Positions 9,127 to 18,076 are shown, numbered from the stretch's first letter. The stretch: 64,000 nucleotides of DNA from JAGXKT01 sp964531695 (GCA_964531695.1 CAZHEH010000001.1:62001-126000), one strand, 5' to 3'. Made by a program: numbers and translations. The notes: generated from the sequence alone by a model not told the origin.

Positions 9127-9503
9127 ACCCGCCGCCGCGCTACGACCTGAAGCTGGGCCGCGACCCGTTGGCGGCGGTGGTTCTGCTGTGCGCGGTCGCG
9201 GGCGTGCTGGCCGGCGCCTCGGCGGCCGGGCGGAGAGACTGGTCGCCCGAGCATGTGGACGCAGAGCGTGCCAAGGCCGCGGCCGAGCGGATCGACCCCA
9301 ACACGGCCCCCGCGGCGAGCTTGCGTCGCCTGCCGGGCATCGGGCCCACGCTGGCCGAGCGGATTGTCCAGTACCGCGTCGAGTGGGGCCGGACGCATGG
9401 CGGGCCGGCCTTCCGCATGCCCGCGGACCTGAGGAAGGTCCACCGCATCGGCCCCGCCACGGTGCAGCGAATGCGGCCGTATGTGAAGCTGCCCGGCGAG
9501 TGA
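9123..9503 (+). CDS. ComEA-like helix-hairpin-helix protein with N-terminal membrane anchor
   Basis: 126 residues; its ATG overlaps the TGA of the preceding gene (ATGA), so translation is coupled. One membrane segment (PLAAVVLLCAVAGVLAGASA, about 17-36), then a helix-hairpin-helix pair: NTAPAASLRRLPGIGPTLAE and LRKVHRIGPATVQRM. This is the arrangement of ComEA, which binds incoming DNA at the membrane during transformation. No other competence gene is nearby, and small HhH anchors also occur outside competence, so the role is uncertain. Coupling to an inactive GH10 protein is unexpected. Confidence 0.75.
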   Translation: MNPPPRYDLKLGRDPLAAVVLLCAVAGVLAGASAAGRRDWSPEHVDAERAKAAAERIDPNTAPAASLRRLPGIGPTLAERIVQYRVEWGRTHGGPAFRMPADLRKVHRIGPATVQRMRPYVKLPGE

Positions 9504-9522
9504 GCCGCGCGAGCGCCCCGCC

Positions 9523-10425
9523 TCAGTACGTGATCCGGGCGCGAGTGAGCTTCTGCTTGCTGTCCACGGCCACGCGGAGCTTGATCTCTTCGGCGTCGCG
9601 CAGGCCGGCGATGCGTTCCATCGAGTGCCCGATCAGCTTGCCCTCCTCGTCGTACCGCTCGACGCGGACATACCCCCGGACGATCGCCTCGGCGATCAGC
9701 CGGTCCACGGGTCCGAGGTCTTCCCGCTCCAGCAGCGCCTCGGCGGCCGCGGCGTCCTTCGGGAAATCCCCGCCGCGCGTGAGGGTCAGCTCGACGTAGC
9801 GGCTCCCCCCGCCGGTCTTCCTGCCGGTGATCTCGAAGTATCCCTCGAACGTATCGGCCTCCACTTCAAGCGCTTCGGTGTCGTACGGCGTGATCTGCCG
9901 GCCGGCGCCCTTGAGCCACTCGTCGACGGGCAGGAAGTACACCAGCGCCCCGATGACCAGCACCGCCAGCACGCCCGCGGTGAGCAGGACGCGCAACCGC
10001 TGCTCGCGCGTCATCGGCACTTCGGGCGCGGCCGTGTCCGCGTCGACCACGCGCTGCCGTGTGTGGCAGTTGCCGTCCGGACCGACGGCGTAGAGCGTCT
10101 GGACCTCCTCGCCGGCGCGGAACTCCCGGCTGCGGAGCGTCGAGAAGATCGCGCCGCGCTGGTCGAGCGGGAAGATCGCCAGCAACTCCCCCACCAAGCC
10201 GGCGACGACGTGGTCGGCCGACTCCTCCAGGTCCGAGACGGCAACGGGCTCGGAGTCGGCGAGCAAGCTGAAGGTGTTGCCGTCGATCTGCAGGTGGAAC
10301 CGCAGATTCCTCTGTCGAGCGGCGGCCACCCATTTGCGTAGGCGGTTCTCGTACGGCGCCAGCGAGGCGACCGAGCCCTCGATCAGCCCGTCCAGCACCA
10401 TGGTTCCTGCGGTCTGTCGCGTCAT
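9523..10425 (-). CDS. Single-pass membrane protein of unknown function
   Basis: 300 residues from ATG 10425, which overlaps the stop of the upstream GYF_2 gene (ATGA). The first 150 residues look cytosolic: a helical start (GSVASLAPYENRLRKWVAAARQ), then beta strands and FPLDQRGAIFSTLRSREF. One membrane segment (RVLLTAGVLAVLVIGALVYF) at about residues 155-175 is followed by an outside domain with EGYFEITGRKTGGGSRY and a mixed alpha/beta end. I do not recognise the family. Its coupling to two GYF_2 membrane proteins suggests a shared envelope role. Confidence 0.7.
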   Translation of the reverse strand: MTRQTAGTMVLDGLIEGSVASLAPYENRLRKWVAAARQRNLRFHLQIDGNTFSLLADSEPVAVSDLEESADHVVAGLVGELLAIFPLDQRGAIFSTLRSREFRAGEEVQTLYAVGPDGNCHTRQRVVDADTAAPEVPMTREQRLRVLLTAGVLAVLVIGALVYFLPVDEWLKGAGRQITPYDTEALEVEADTFEGYFEITGRKTGGGSRYVELTLTRGGDFPKDAAAAEALLEREDLGPVDRLIAEAIVRGYVRVERYDEEGKLIGHSMERIAGLRDAEEIKLRVAVDSKQKLTRARITY

Positions 10426-11006
10426 GCTGTGTTCCTCGGCTGCAGGGCCGGTACGGCACGGAGCGGCGTCCAATCGCCGAGGTCCTGGCTCCATACCAGC
10501 GTGTCGGAGGTGATGGTCCCCACGTCCAGCAATTGCCGGATGTCCATCGCCGAAACCGGGCCCTTGGACTGGCCCCCGTTCTCGTAGAACCAAACCGGCG
10601 CCAATGGGTTCATCCCGAGCGCGCGGGACGGGGACAGCCCGGAACGATCCGAACCGAGCTGATGCAGCGCCGCGGCCGTGTCTTCCGGCAGCGCGTTCCG
10701 CGTCCGCGTGTCCATGCTCAGGGCCGAGTCGTGCGTGTCCAGCCGCTCGCTCGTGTACTGGCGGAACGCCTCGTTCTTCATCCGTTCCTGCCGGAGTTGC
10801 TCCCGCAGGCGGCGGCGCTCCTGTTCCGAGTACTCCCACCGGGCCTTCTGCTCGGTCAGGTTGGGAAGCACGGCCACGACGATGACGCCGATGAGCCCCA
10901 GGAAGAACCCGCCGAAGAACCACCCTACGACACTGCGGCCCTTGCTCGAGGCGATGGCCGCGGCGATGATTCCCGTCAGAAGTCCGGCCGCTAACGTACA
11001 AGCCAT
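10422..11006 (-). CDS. GYF_2-domain membrane protein, copy A
   Basis: 194 residues, ATG start. Two adjacent membrane segments (about 4-19 and 24-48; WFFGGFFLGLIGVIVVAVLP), then a charged coiled coil (EQERRRLREQLRQERMKNEA) and a C-terminal GYF_2 domain: PVWFYENGGQSKGPVS, then DIRQLLDVGTI and LVWSQDLGDWTPL. GYF_2 domains are protein-interaction modules and are frequent in planctomycete membrane proteins. It is a tandem paralogue of the gene just upstream (11082-11693) and coupled to the gene downstream. Confidence 0.85.
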   Translation of the reverse strand: MACTLAAGLLTGIIAAAIASSKGRSVVGWFFGGFFLGLIGVIVVAVLPNLTEQKARWEYSEQERRRLREQLRQERMKNEAFRQYTSERLDTHDSALSMDTRTRNALPEDTAAALHQLGSDRSGLSPSRALGMNPLAPVWFYENGGQSKGPVSAMDIRQLLDVGTITSDTLVWSQDLGDWTPLRAVPALQPRNTA

Positions 11007-11081
11007 TCCGCTATGTCCCCTGCTCGTGTCGGGCCGCGACCGCAGTCGTTGCTTCGGCGGACGGCCATCGTTCCCGACCGG

Positions 11082-11693
11082 TCAGGCCCGCGCGCTGTGC
11101 TGGAAGGCAGCCACCTCGCGCAGCGGCGTCCACTCGCCCAGGTCCTGGCTCCAGATCAACGTCAACGGCGTAATGCGCGAACTGCCCAGCATCCGCCGGA
11201 TGTCATGCGCCGAAACCGGGCCCTTGGCCTGACCGTGGAACTCGTAGAACCACACCGGGGCGAATGGGCTCGGGGGCGGAAGCATCCCCCCCGCCCCCGC
11301 CGCGCCGGGGGCTTGCCCGCCCTCCGGGAGTTGCCGCAAGGCCGCTTCCGTTCCCGCGGGCAACGCATCCCGCGTGCGGGTGTCCATGCCCAGGGCCTGA
11401 TCGTGCGTGTCCAGCCGATCCATCGTGTACTGCCGGAAGGCCTCGTTCTTCAGCCGCTCCTGGCGAAGCTGCTCCCGCAGCCGGCGGCGCTCCTGCTCGG
11501 CGTATCGTCGCCGGGCGGCCTCCTCCTTCCGATTCGGCAGCACCGCGACGATGATGATGCCGATGACCGCGAGGAAGAAGCCGGCGAAACCCCAGCCGAC
11601 AATGCTTCGCCCCTTGTAGCGAGCGATCAGTCCCGCGCCGATGGCACAGACGACGCGGATGATGATGTGCAGCATTAACATGCCGACCCACAT
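11082..11693 (-). CDS. GYF_2-domain membrane protein, copy B
   Basis: 203 residues from ATG 11693, chosen because GGGGA lies 6 bases before it; in-frame ATGs at 11720 and 11714 have no such signal. Same layout as copy A: two membrane segments, coiled coil (EQERRRLREQLRQERLKNEA, almost identical to copy A), a Gly/Ala/Pro-rich linker, and GYF_2 (PVWFYEFHGQAKGPVSAHD, LIWSQDLGEWTPL). The linker holds most of the difference between copies. Probably a recent tandem duplication. It lies downstream of ackA and the CPBP gene on the same strand. Confidence 0.83.
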   Translation of the reverse strand: MWVGMLMLHIIIRVVCAIGAGLIARYKGRSIVGWGFAGFFLAVIGIIIVAVLPNRKEEAARRRYAEQERRRLREQLRQERLKNEAFRQYTMDRLDTHDQALGMDTRTRDALPAGTEAALRQLPEGGQAPGAAGAGGMLPPPSPFAPVWFYEFHGQAKGPVSAHDIRRMLGSSRITPLTLIWSQDLGEWTPLREVAAFQHSARA

Positions 11694-11762
11694 GGCGTTT
11701 CCCCACAGCGCCATGTGCATGCACAGCGCCGCCGAACGGATTTCGCACAGTGTACCGCGGAG

Positions 11763-12596
11763 TCAGAATACTTCAAGTACGATCAGGTTGTGCAGGAAGT
11801 GCACCACCATGCCCGGATACAGGCTGCCCGTCCGGTACCGCAGCCAGCCCAGCAGCATCCCCGCCAGGAACAGGTACCAGAAGCTCACGAGCGAGAAGTG
11901 CAGCGCCGCGAACAGCGCCGAGGCCAGAAGCAGCGCCGTGATCGGCTTCACGGCGATGTGCAGCCAGTGCTGCAAGAGCCCGCGGAAGGCGATTTCCTCC
12001 AGAATCGCGGGCAACACGCATAACGTGATGATCGCCACGGCCGTGGGTATTTGCGTCTCGGCGACCTGCTCCGAAAGCCGCTCCCCCTCGAACAGCTCCC
12101 GGATCCATTCGTGGTACACGTAGTTGATGCCCAGCAGCGGCGCCAAGGCCGCCACGCCCACGACCGCTTCCCAGCGGTGCAGCCCGAACCGTTTGAACTG
12201 CACCGCCAGCGCCCGCCAGTGCAGCCCGCCCCAGATCGCGGTGGCGATCAGCAGCAGGGCCTCCATGAAGAAGATCTGCCCCACCTGCGAGTCGGGCATC
12301 ATCAGGAACGCGGCGATCGAGCCGAACAGGATCACGCCGAGGTAGGTCCAGAACAGCGGCCAGACGTGCGGCGCCTTCCGCTCGATCAGCATGCCCTCGG
12401 TCGGCTGGATCGGGCGATGCGGCGGCAGAACGCTCTCGATGGGCTTGTACGGCGTCCCGCAAGCGAGGCAGAAGTAGAAGCCGGGAATCAGCGGAGCCCC
12501 GCAGTACCGGCACCGCGCCTGCGGCTCCGAGATCTCCGCGTCCGGCTGCTGTCTTTGGATCAGCTCGCTCATGCCGGGTCCAAGCCGCGCCGTCAC
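11763..12596 (-). CDS. CPBP-family intramembrane metalloprotease with N-terminal zinc ribbon
   Basis: 277 residues if started at GTG 12596, which overlaps the ackA stop (GTGA); ATG 12572 is an alternative giving 269. A short zinc ribbon comes first (CRYCGAPLIPGFYFCLACG), then about eight membrane segments. CPBP motifs are present in order: EEIAFRG (EExxxR), FAALHFS (FxxxH) and HFLHN (HxxxN). These are intramembrane proteases related to Rce1/Abi, cleaving or processing membrane or prenylated substrates. The substrate is unknown. Cotranscribed with ackA by overlap. Confidence 0.87.
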   Translation of the reverse strand: MTARLGPGMSELIQRQQPDAEISEPQARCRYCGAPLIPGFYFCLACGTPYKPIESVLPPHRPIQPTEGMLIERKAPHVWPLFWTYLGVILFGSIAAFLMMPDSQVGQIFFMEALLLIATAIWGGLHWRALAVQFKRFGLHRWEAVVGVAALAPLLGINYVYHEWIRELFEGERLSEQVAETQIPTAVAIITLCVLPAILEEIAFRGLLQHWLHIAVKPITALLLASALFAALHFSLVSFWYLFLAGMLLGWLRYRTGSLYPGMVVHFLHNLIVLEVF

Positions 12597-13810
12597 CCGC
12601 CCACGAACCGGGCGGTGTCCCGCGCGATCATCAGCTCCTCATCCGTCGGCACGATCCACACGGGCAACGAGCACTCATCCGTCGTAATCGGCCCGTGCGC
12701 GCCGCGGACCGTTGCATCGTTGCGCTCGCGGTCGAACGAGGCCCCGAGTCGCGAGAGTCCGCGGCAGATCAACTCCCGCGTCTGCACGGAGTTCTCCCCG
12801 ATGCCGCCGGTCAGCACCACCGCGTCGCACTCCGGAAGCACAGTGTAATACGCCCCGACGTATCCGACCACGCTGTAGACGAAACTCTCGACGGCCAGCG
12901 CCGCACCCTCGTGGCCGTCCGCCCGCGCGGCCAGCAGGTCGCGCATGTCGTTGCTCAGCCCGCTCAGACCCAGCAGGCCCGATTCCTTGTTCAACGCGGC
13001 GTCGATCTCCTCGCGGCTGAGACCCCGGCCCAGCATGTACAGCGGCACGGCCGGGTCGATGTCCCCGCACCGAGTGCCCATCACGAGGCCTTCCAGGGGC
13101 GTCATGCCCATGCTGTGGTCGACCGCCCTGCCGCCCGCCACGGCCGTCATGGAGCAGCCGTTGCCCAAGTGGCAGGTAATCAGGTTCACCTCCTCGACCG
13201 GCTTGCCAAGCAGCTCGGCCGTGCGGAGCGTGACGTAGCGGTGGCTCGTGCCGTGGAAGCCGTAGCGACGGACGTGATGCTCCCGGTACCACGACTCGGG
13301 CACGGCGTAGCGGTACGCGCGCGGCGGCAAGCTCGCCAGGAAGGCCGTGTCGAACACCGCCACGTGCGGCACGTCCGGCAGCGCCTCGCGGGCGCCCTCG
13401 ATGCCCGCCAGGTTCGGCGGATTGTGCAGCGGGGCCAGCTCGGAGTTCCGGCGGACGACCGCCAGCAACTCGTCGTCAACCAGGCCCGAGTCCGTCACGT
13501 CCTCGCCGCCGTGCACCACGCGGTGGCCGACGCCGTCGATCTCCTCGATTCGCGAGATGGCCGCGCCCTCGCCCTCGACCAAGGCATCCAGCACGGCCGC
13601 AAGCCCGGCTCGGTGGTCCGGCGCCGCGACGGGCCGCTCCCATTCGGCCCCGCCGCACTCGTGCCGTAGACCGGCCTCGTCCGAGCCGACCCGTTCCAGC
13701 GTCCCCTTGGCCAGCACGGCCGGGGAATCGGAGGCCGATTCGCCTCTGTCAAGCTCGAATAGCTGATACTTAATGGAGCTACTGCCGCAATTGACTACGA
13801 AGATCTTCAT
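12593..13810 (-). CDS. ackA: Acetate kinase
   Basis: 405 residues, ATG preceded by GTAGGA. Family marks: VVNCGSSSIKYQLF at the start, GHRVVHGG, FDTAFLASLPPRAYRYAVP, RRYGFHGTSHRYV, LGNGCSMTAV and TGGIGENSVQTRE. It transfers phosphate between acetyl phosphate and ADP in the cytoplasm, giving ATP and acetate. The partner pta is not adjacent but lies at 20581-21588 on the other strand. It is the first gene of a minus-strand run continuing into the CPBP and GYF_2 genes. Confidence 0.95.
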   Translation of the reverse strand: MKIFVVNCGSSSIKYQLFELDRGESASDSPAVLAKGTLERVGSDEAGLRHECGGAEWERPVAAPDHRAGLAAVLDALVEGEGAAISRIEEIDGVGHRVVHGGEDVTDSGLVDDELLAVVRRNSELAPLHNPPNLAGIEGAREALPDVPHVAVFDTAFLASLPPRAYRYAVPESWYREHHVRRYGFHGTSHRYVTLRTAELLGKPVEEVNLITCHLGNGCSMTAVAGGRAVDHSMGMTPLEGLVMGTRCGDIDPAVPLYMLGRGLSREEIDAALNKESGLLGLSGLSNDMRDLLAARADGHEGAALAVESFVYSVVGYVGAYYTVLPECDAVVLTGGIGENSVQTRELICRGLSRLGASFDRERNDATVRGAHGPITTDECSLPVWIVPTDEELMIARDTARFVGG

Positions 13811-14091
13811 GATTCCTACCGTTCGGGGGCCGGTGAAAGGAATGATACCTAGTCGGGGGTCGTGCCCGTGTCAAGCGAACGGCCGTCGCGTTCGACGTTC
13901 AACCCCGGCCGCGGCGCGTCGAGCGTCGCGCGCCGAAGGGCTCTCCGCACCGCATTGCGAGAATGCCTCCGCTTGCCCCCGCTCGCGGATGCGGGTACCT
14001 TGCCGCCCCGGCTGACCGTCCGTCGAGCAATGGGTTCCGTCGATCGCGGCGGGAACGGCTCGGTGGGCCGGCCGCCGGGCGAGGCGATGCC

Positions 14092-14847
14092 ATGGCCCTG
14101 TGCGAGGTCCGTTTCTACAGCGAGTCGCTCCGCAAGCACGAGGCGATGAACGTCATCCTGCCGGACAAGCCCTCCGGCCGGCTGCCCGTGCTGTACCTGC
14201 TGCACGGGCTGAGCGACGACCACACCCGCTGGTGCCGCCAGACCAGCATCGAGCGCTACGCCACCGGCCGGCGGATGATCGTCGTCATGCCCGACACGCA
14301 TCGGCTGTTCTACGTCAACGACCCGCGTCCGTGCGGCTTCGCCTACGAGGACCACATCGTGCGGGACGTCGTCGGCTTCGTGGACCGGACCTTTCCGACG
14401 ATTCACGGGCGTCACGGCCGGGCCGTCGCGGGGCTGAGCATGGGCGGATACGGGGCGCTCATGCTCGCCCTGCGGAACCCCGGACGATTCGCGACGGCCG
14501 TGTCGCATTCCGGCGCCTTGATGTTCGCCCACGACACCGCCTTCATGCGCGACGGCGAGGAGTACCGCGACGTGGCGCACCTGGCCGATTCGCTCCCCGG
14601 CCGGGAGTACGACCTGTGGCAACTCGCCGAGAACCACGCCCGCGGCGGCCGGAAGCTGGCGCTCCGGCTCGACTGCGGCACCGAAGACCGCATCATCGAA
14701 CACACCCGGGCCTTCCACGCTCACTTGGACGCACTGGGCATCGAGCACGAGTATGCCGAGCACCCCGGCGGGCACGAGTGGAGCTACTGGGACGAGCACG
14801 TCGTCGACACGCTCCGCTTCGTCACAAAGCACACCCGGAGCCGATAG
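14092..14847 (+). CDS. Esterase-family alpha/beta hydrolase (esterase D/tributyrin esterase type)
   Basis: 251 residues from ATG 14092, with GAGG 9 bases upstream; the frame is open further upstream but with no conserved sequence. Fold marks: LPVLYLLHGLSDDHTRW (oxyanion loop), the nucleophile elbow AGLSMGGYGAL with Ser in GLSMG, the acid in DCGTEDR and the base in GGHEWSYWDEH. These hydrolyse small esters such as S-formylglutathione or acetylated sugars. There is no signal peptide, so it is cytosolic. Separate from the next gene by 137 bases. Confidence 0.88.
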   Translation: MALCEVRFYSESLRKHEAMNVILPDKPSGRLPVLYLLHGLSDDHTRWCRQTSIERYATGRRMIVVMPDTHRLFYVNDPRPCGFAYEDHIVRDVVGFVDRTFPTIHGRHGRAVAGLSMGGYGALMLALRNPGRFATAVSHSGALMFAHDTAFMRDGEEYRDVAHLADSLPGREYDLWQLAENHARGGRKLALRLDCGTEDRIIEHTRAFHAHLDALGIEHEYAEHPGGHEWSYWDEHVVDTLRFVTKHTRSR

Positions 14848-14946
14848 CTCGCCCCTGGCCGCCCCATGCGGATGCGACACGCAGCACCGGCCAAACGGCG
14901 AGACGACAGGACGCGCTTCACCGCTCGGACTTCAACGGCCCCCGCG

Positions 14947-14975
14947 TTGCGGCCACGGGCGGCAGGGGCTAGGAT
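14947..14975 (+). promoter_or_regulatory. Candidate leaderless promoter of the aconitase-family gene
   Basis: TTGCGG (14947-14952), 17 bases, TAGGAT (14970-14975), then 9 bases to ATG 14985. No convincing Shine-Dalgarno sequence is present. Confidence 0.45.
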
Positions 14976-14984
14976 GGACCGACC

Positions 14985-16346
14985 ATGGCAATGACCCTCA
15001 CCGAGAAGATCCTCGCGGACCACGCGAAGCGCGACACCGTCTCGCCCGGGGAGAACGTCTGGTGCGACGTGGACGTGCTGATGACGCACGACGTATGCGG
15101 CCCGGGCACGATCGGCGTGTTCCGCAAGGAATTCGGCGACAGCGCGAAGGTGTGGGACCCGGAGCGGGTGGTGATCCTGCCGGACCACTACATCTTCACG
15201 GCCGACAAGCGAGCCCACCGCAACATCGAGATTCTGCGCACGTTCGTCCGCGAGCAGGGCATCCGGCACTACTACGATCCGGACTTCATCGTCACCGGCT
15301 GCGAGGGCGTGCCCGAGCCCTACGAGGACCCCGCCCGGACGAGCTACCGCGGCGTCTGCCACGTCGCCCTGCCGCAGAACGGCCACACCCGCCCCGGCGA
15401 GCTGCTGCTCGGAACCGACAGCCACACCTGCACGCACGGAGCGTTCGGCGAGTTCGCCACGGGCATCGGCAACACGGAAGCCGGCTTCGTGCTGGGCACG
15501 GGCAAGCTGTGGCTCCGCGTCCCGCCTTCGATCAAGTTCACCTTCCGCGGCGAGATGCCCGAGTACCTGATGGCCAAGGACCTGATCCTCCACGCCATCG
15601 GCGAGATCGGCTTCGACGGCGCGACCTATTGCGCGATGGAGTTCGACGGCGAGGCGGTCTTCTCGCTCAACGTGGACGAGCGCTGCACGATCTGCAACAT
15701 GGCCATCGAGGCCGGCGGCAAGAACGGCATCATCGCCGCCGACGAGACGACGCTGGCGTACGTCCGCGAGCGGGCGCGCGAGGGAGCGCCCGGGCCGCGG
15801 GTGTTCCACGCGGACGCGGACGCCACGTACGCGGCCGTGCACGAGTTCGACGTTGCGGAGCTGGAGCCGACCGTGGCCTGCCCGCATTCACCGGGCAACC
15901 GGGCGACCGCGCGCGAGGTCGGCGACGTGAAGATCGACCGGGCCTACATCGGCTCGTGCACGGGCGGAAAGACGACGGACTTCGAAGCGGCCGCCCGCGT
16001 CCTGGCCGGGCGCGAGGTCGCCGTCGAGACCTTCATCGTGCCCGCGACCACCGAGGTCGACGCGGACCTCGACCGCGTCCGGGTGGACGGCACGTCGCTG
16101 CGGGAGATCTTCACGGCCGCGGGGTGCATGATCGGCCCGGCAAGCTGCGCCGCCTGCCTCGGCGGCCCGCAGGACACGCTCGGCCGTGCGAACGAGCCGC
16201 TCACGGTCGTGTCCACCACCAACCGCAACTTCCCAGGGCGGATGGGCCACAAGGAAGCCCGGATCTACCTCGCCAGCCCGCTGACGGCCGCCGCCAGCGC
16301 GGTGGCCGGGAGTATCGCGGACCCGCGAGACGCGCTGGCTCGCTAG
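14985..16346 (+). CDS. leuC: 3-isopropylmalate dehydratase large subunit-like (aconitase family)
   Basis: 453 residues. The [4Fe-4S] ligands appear as SCTGGK and GPASCAACLGG; GTDSHTCTHGAFG and NRNFPGRMGH are family signatures. Length and lack of a swivel domain fit the large subunit of isopropylmalate dehydratase/homoaconitase, which isomerises 2- and 3-isopropylmalate in leucine synthesis. No small subunit (leuD) is within the window, so leuC is probable but not proved; a homoaconitase or methylthioalkylmalate isomerase is possible. There is an extra stretch of about 15 residues before GVCHVALPQNG (PEPYEDPARTSYR). Its stop overlaps that of pyrG. Confidence 0.82.
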   Translation: MAMTLTEKILADHAKRDTVSPGENVWCDVDVLMTHDVCGPGTIGVFRKEFGDSAKVWDPERVVILPDHYIFTADKRAHRNIEILRTFVREQGIRHYYDPDFIVTGCEGVPEPYEDPARTSYRGVCHVALPQNGHTRPGELLLGTDSHTCTHGAFGEFATGIGNTEAGFVLGTGKLWLRVPPSIKFTFRGEMPEYLMAKDLILHAIGEIGFDGATYCAMEFDGEAVFSLNVDERCTICNMAIEAGGKNGIIAADETTLAYVRERAREGAPGPRVFHADADATYAAVHEFDVAELEPTVACPHSPGNRATAREVGDVKIDRAYIGSCTGGKTTDFEAAARVLAGREVAVETFIVPATTEVDADLDRVRVDGTSLREIFTAAGCMIGPASCAACLGGPQDTLGRANEPLTVVSTTNRNFPGRMGHKEARIYLASPLTAAASAVAGSIADPRDALAR

Positions 16347-18076
16347 CGTGCGATCGTGGCCTCGCGTGTCCTCACGGCCGCGGCGATCAGACCATGGAAC
16401 AGCGGCTGAGGGCGGAGCGGCCGGCTGGTCAGCTCGGGGTGGAACTGGGCGGCGACGAAATACGGGTGCACGTCGCGCGGCAGCTCGAGGATCTGCCGGA
16501 TGGGCTGGTCCGGGTGCCGCCCGGAGAAGACGAGCCCGCCATGCTCCAGCCGCTCGACGTACTCGGGATCGACCTCGAATCGGTGACGGAACCGCTCCCG
16601 CACGCTGACGGCGTCGTACAGCTCGGCCGCCAGCGTATCGGGCGTGATGGCCACGTCCTGCCCCCCGAGGCGCATGTTGCCGCCGAGCCCCTCGAGCTCC
16701 TTCTGCTCGGGCAGGATGCTCACGACCGGCGCGTCGCAGTCCGGGTCGATCTCCGTGCTGTCGGCCGTCTCCAGGCCGCAGACGTTGCGGGCGTACTCGA
16801 TGACCGCCATCTGGAAGCCCAGGCAGATGCCCAGGTACGGGATGCCGTTCTCGCGGACGTGGCGGACGACCTCGATCTTTCCGCTCGTGCCGCGGACGCC
16901 GAACCCGCCGGGGACGATCACGGCGTCCACGCCGGCGAGCCGCTCGGCGACGTTCTCGGCCGTCAGGTCGGTGGTGTCCACCCACTCGACCTTGACGTTG
17001 GCGTCGTTGGCCACGCCCGCATGCTCCAGCGCCTTGAGGATGCTGGCGTAGCTGTCCCGCAGGGCCGTGTACTTGCCCGTGATGCCGACCGTCACGCCGT
17101 GGCGCCCGCGGCCGATCCGCGCGGAGAACCGCTGCCACTCGACGGCCGCGCGGGCGTCCGCGGCCGAGTTCACCCGCCCGCCGAGGCCCAGGAGCTGCAC
17201 GATCTCGCTGTCAATGCCCGCCTCGCGCATCCGCTCCGGCAGCAGGTAGATGCTCGGCAGGTCGTGCATCGAGAACACGCGCCGCAGCGGCACGTTCGAG
17301 TACACGGCGATCTTCTGGCGGACCTTGTCGGTGACGGGCTTCTCGCAGCGGCAGGCGACCATCTCCGGGTGAATGCCGGATTCCATCAGCCGCTTGATGC
17401 CGAGCTGGGCCGCCTTGGACTTCTGCTCGCCGAGGGACGGCGGGCTGAGGATGTACGTCAGCGCCACGAACAGCACCGAGCCCTCGCCCTCCTCGAACGA
17501 AAGCTCCCGCAGGGCCTCGATGTAGAAGGCGTTCTCGATGTCCCCGACGGTGCCGCCGACCTCGACGAACACGACGTCCGCCTCCGTGTTGACCGCAAGC
17601 TCCCGCAGCCGCAGCTTCACCTCGCCCGTCACGTGCGGGATCATCTGCACGTCGCGCCCGAGGTAGCCGCCGGCCCGCTCGCGGTCCAGCACGCTGCGGT
17701 AGATCTGCCCGCTCGTCGTGAAATTCTCCCGGCCGAGGTCCTGGTCGAGCATCCGCTCGTACGTGCCGAGGTCCATGTCGCATTCCATGCCGTCATCGAG
17801 GACGAAGACCTCCCCGTGGCGGAACGGATTCAGGGTGCCCGAGTCGATGTTCAGATAGCCCTCGAGCTTGATGGGCGAGACGTGCAAGCCCTTGTCCTTG
17901 AGCAGCTTGGCGACGGAGGACGAGAAGATGCCCTTGCCCAGCCCGCTGATGACCGTCCCGAGCACGGCCACGTATCGGGTGCGCCCGACCTGGTAGCCGT
18001 CCGGCAGAGGTGTGTGGAATTCCGTTTCGTCCGTCTGATCGCGGACGGATCGCATCAGGTCCATGATATCGCTCAT
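16343..18076 (-). CDS. pyrG: CTP synthase
   Basis: 577 residues from ATG 18076. The synthetase domain opens with YVAVLGTVISGLGKGIFSSS and has DSGTLNPFRHGEVFVLDDG and EVGGTVGDIE. The C-terminal class-I glutamine amidotransferase has GGFGVRG, the nucleophile Cys in GICLGFQ, and the His/Glu pair in QFHPELTSRP. Converts UTP to CTP using ATP and glutamine. It ends in a CTAG shared with the convergent leuC gene. It has no Shine-Dalgarno sequence and a TACAGT box 8 bases before the start, so the transcript may be leaderless. Confidence 0.96.
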   Translation of the reverse strand: MSDIMDLMRSVRDQTDETEFHTPLPDGYQVGRTRYVAVLGTVISGLGKGIFSSSVAKLLKDKGLHVSPIKLEGYLNIDSGTLNPFRHGEVFVLDDGMECDMDLGTYERMLDQDLGRENFTTSGQIYRSVLDRERAGGYLGRDVQMIPHVTGEVKLRLRELAVNTEADVVFVEVGGTVGDIENAFYIEALRELSFEEGEGSVLFVALTYILSPPSLGEQKSKAAQLGIKRLMESGIHPEMVACRCEKPVTDKVRQKIAVYSNVPLRRVFSMHDLPSIYLLPERMREAGIDSEIVQLLGLGGRVNSAADARAAVEWQRFSARIGRGRHGVTVGITGKYTALRDSYASILKALEHAGVANDANVKVEWVDTTDLTAENVAERLAGVDAVIVPGGFGVRGTSGKIEVVRHVRENGIPYLGICLGFQMAVIEYARNVCGLETADSTEIDPDCDAPVVSILPEQKELEGLGGNMRLGGQDVAITPDTLAAELYDAVSVRERFRHRFEVDPEYVERLEHGGLVFSGRHPDQPIRQILELPRDVHPYFVAAQFHPELTSRPLRPQPLFHGLIAAAVRTREATIAR

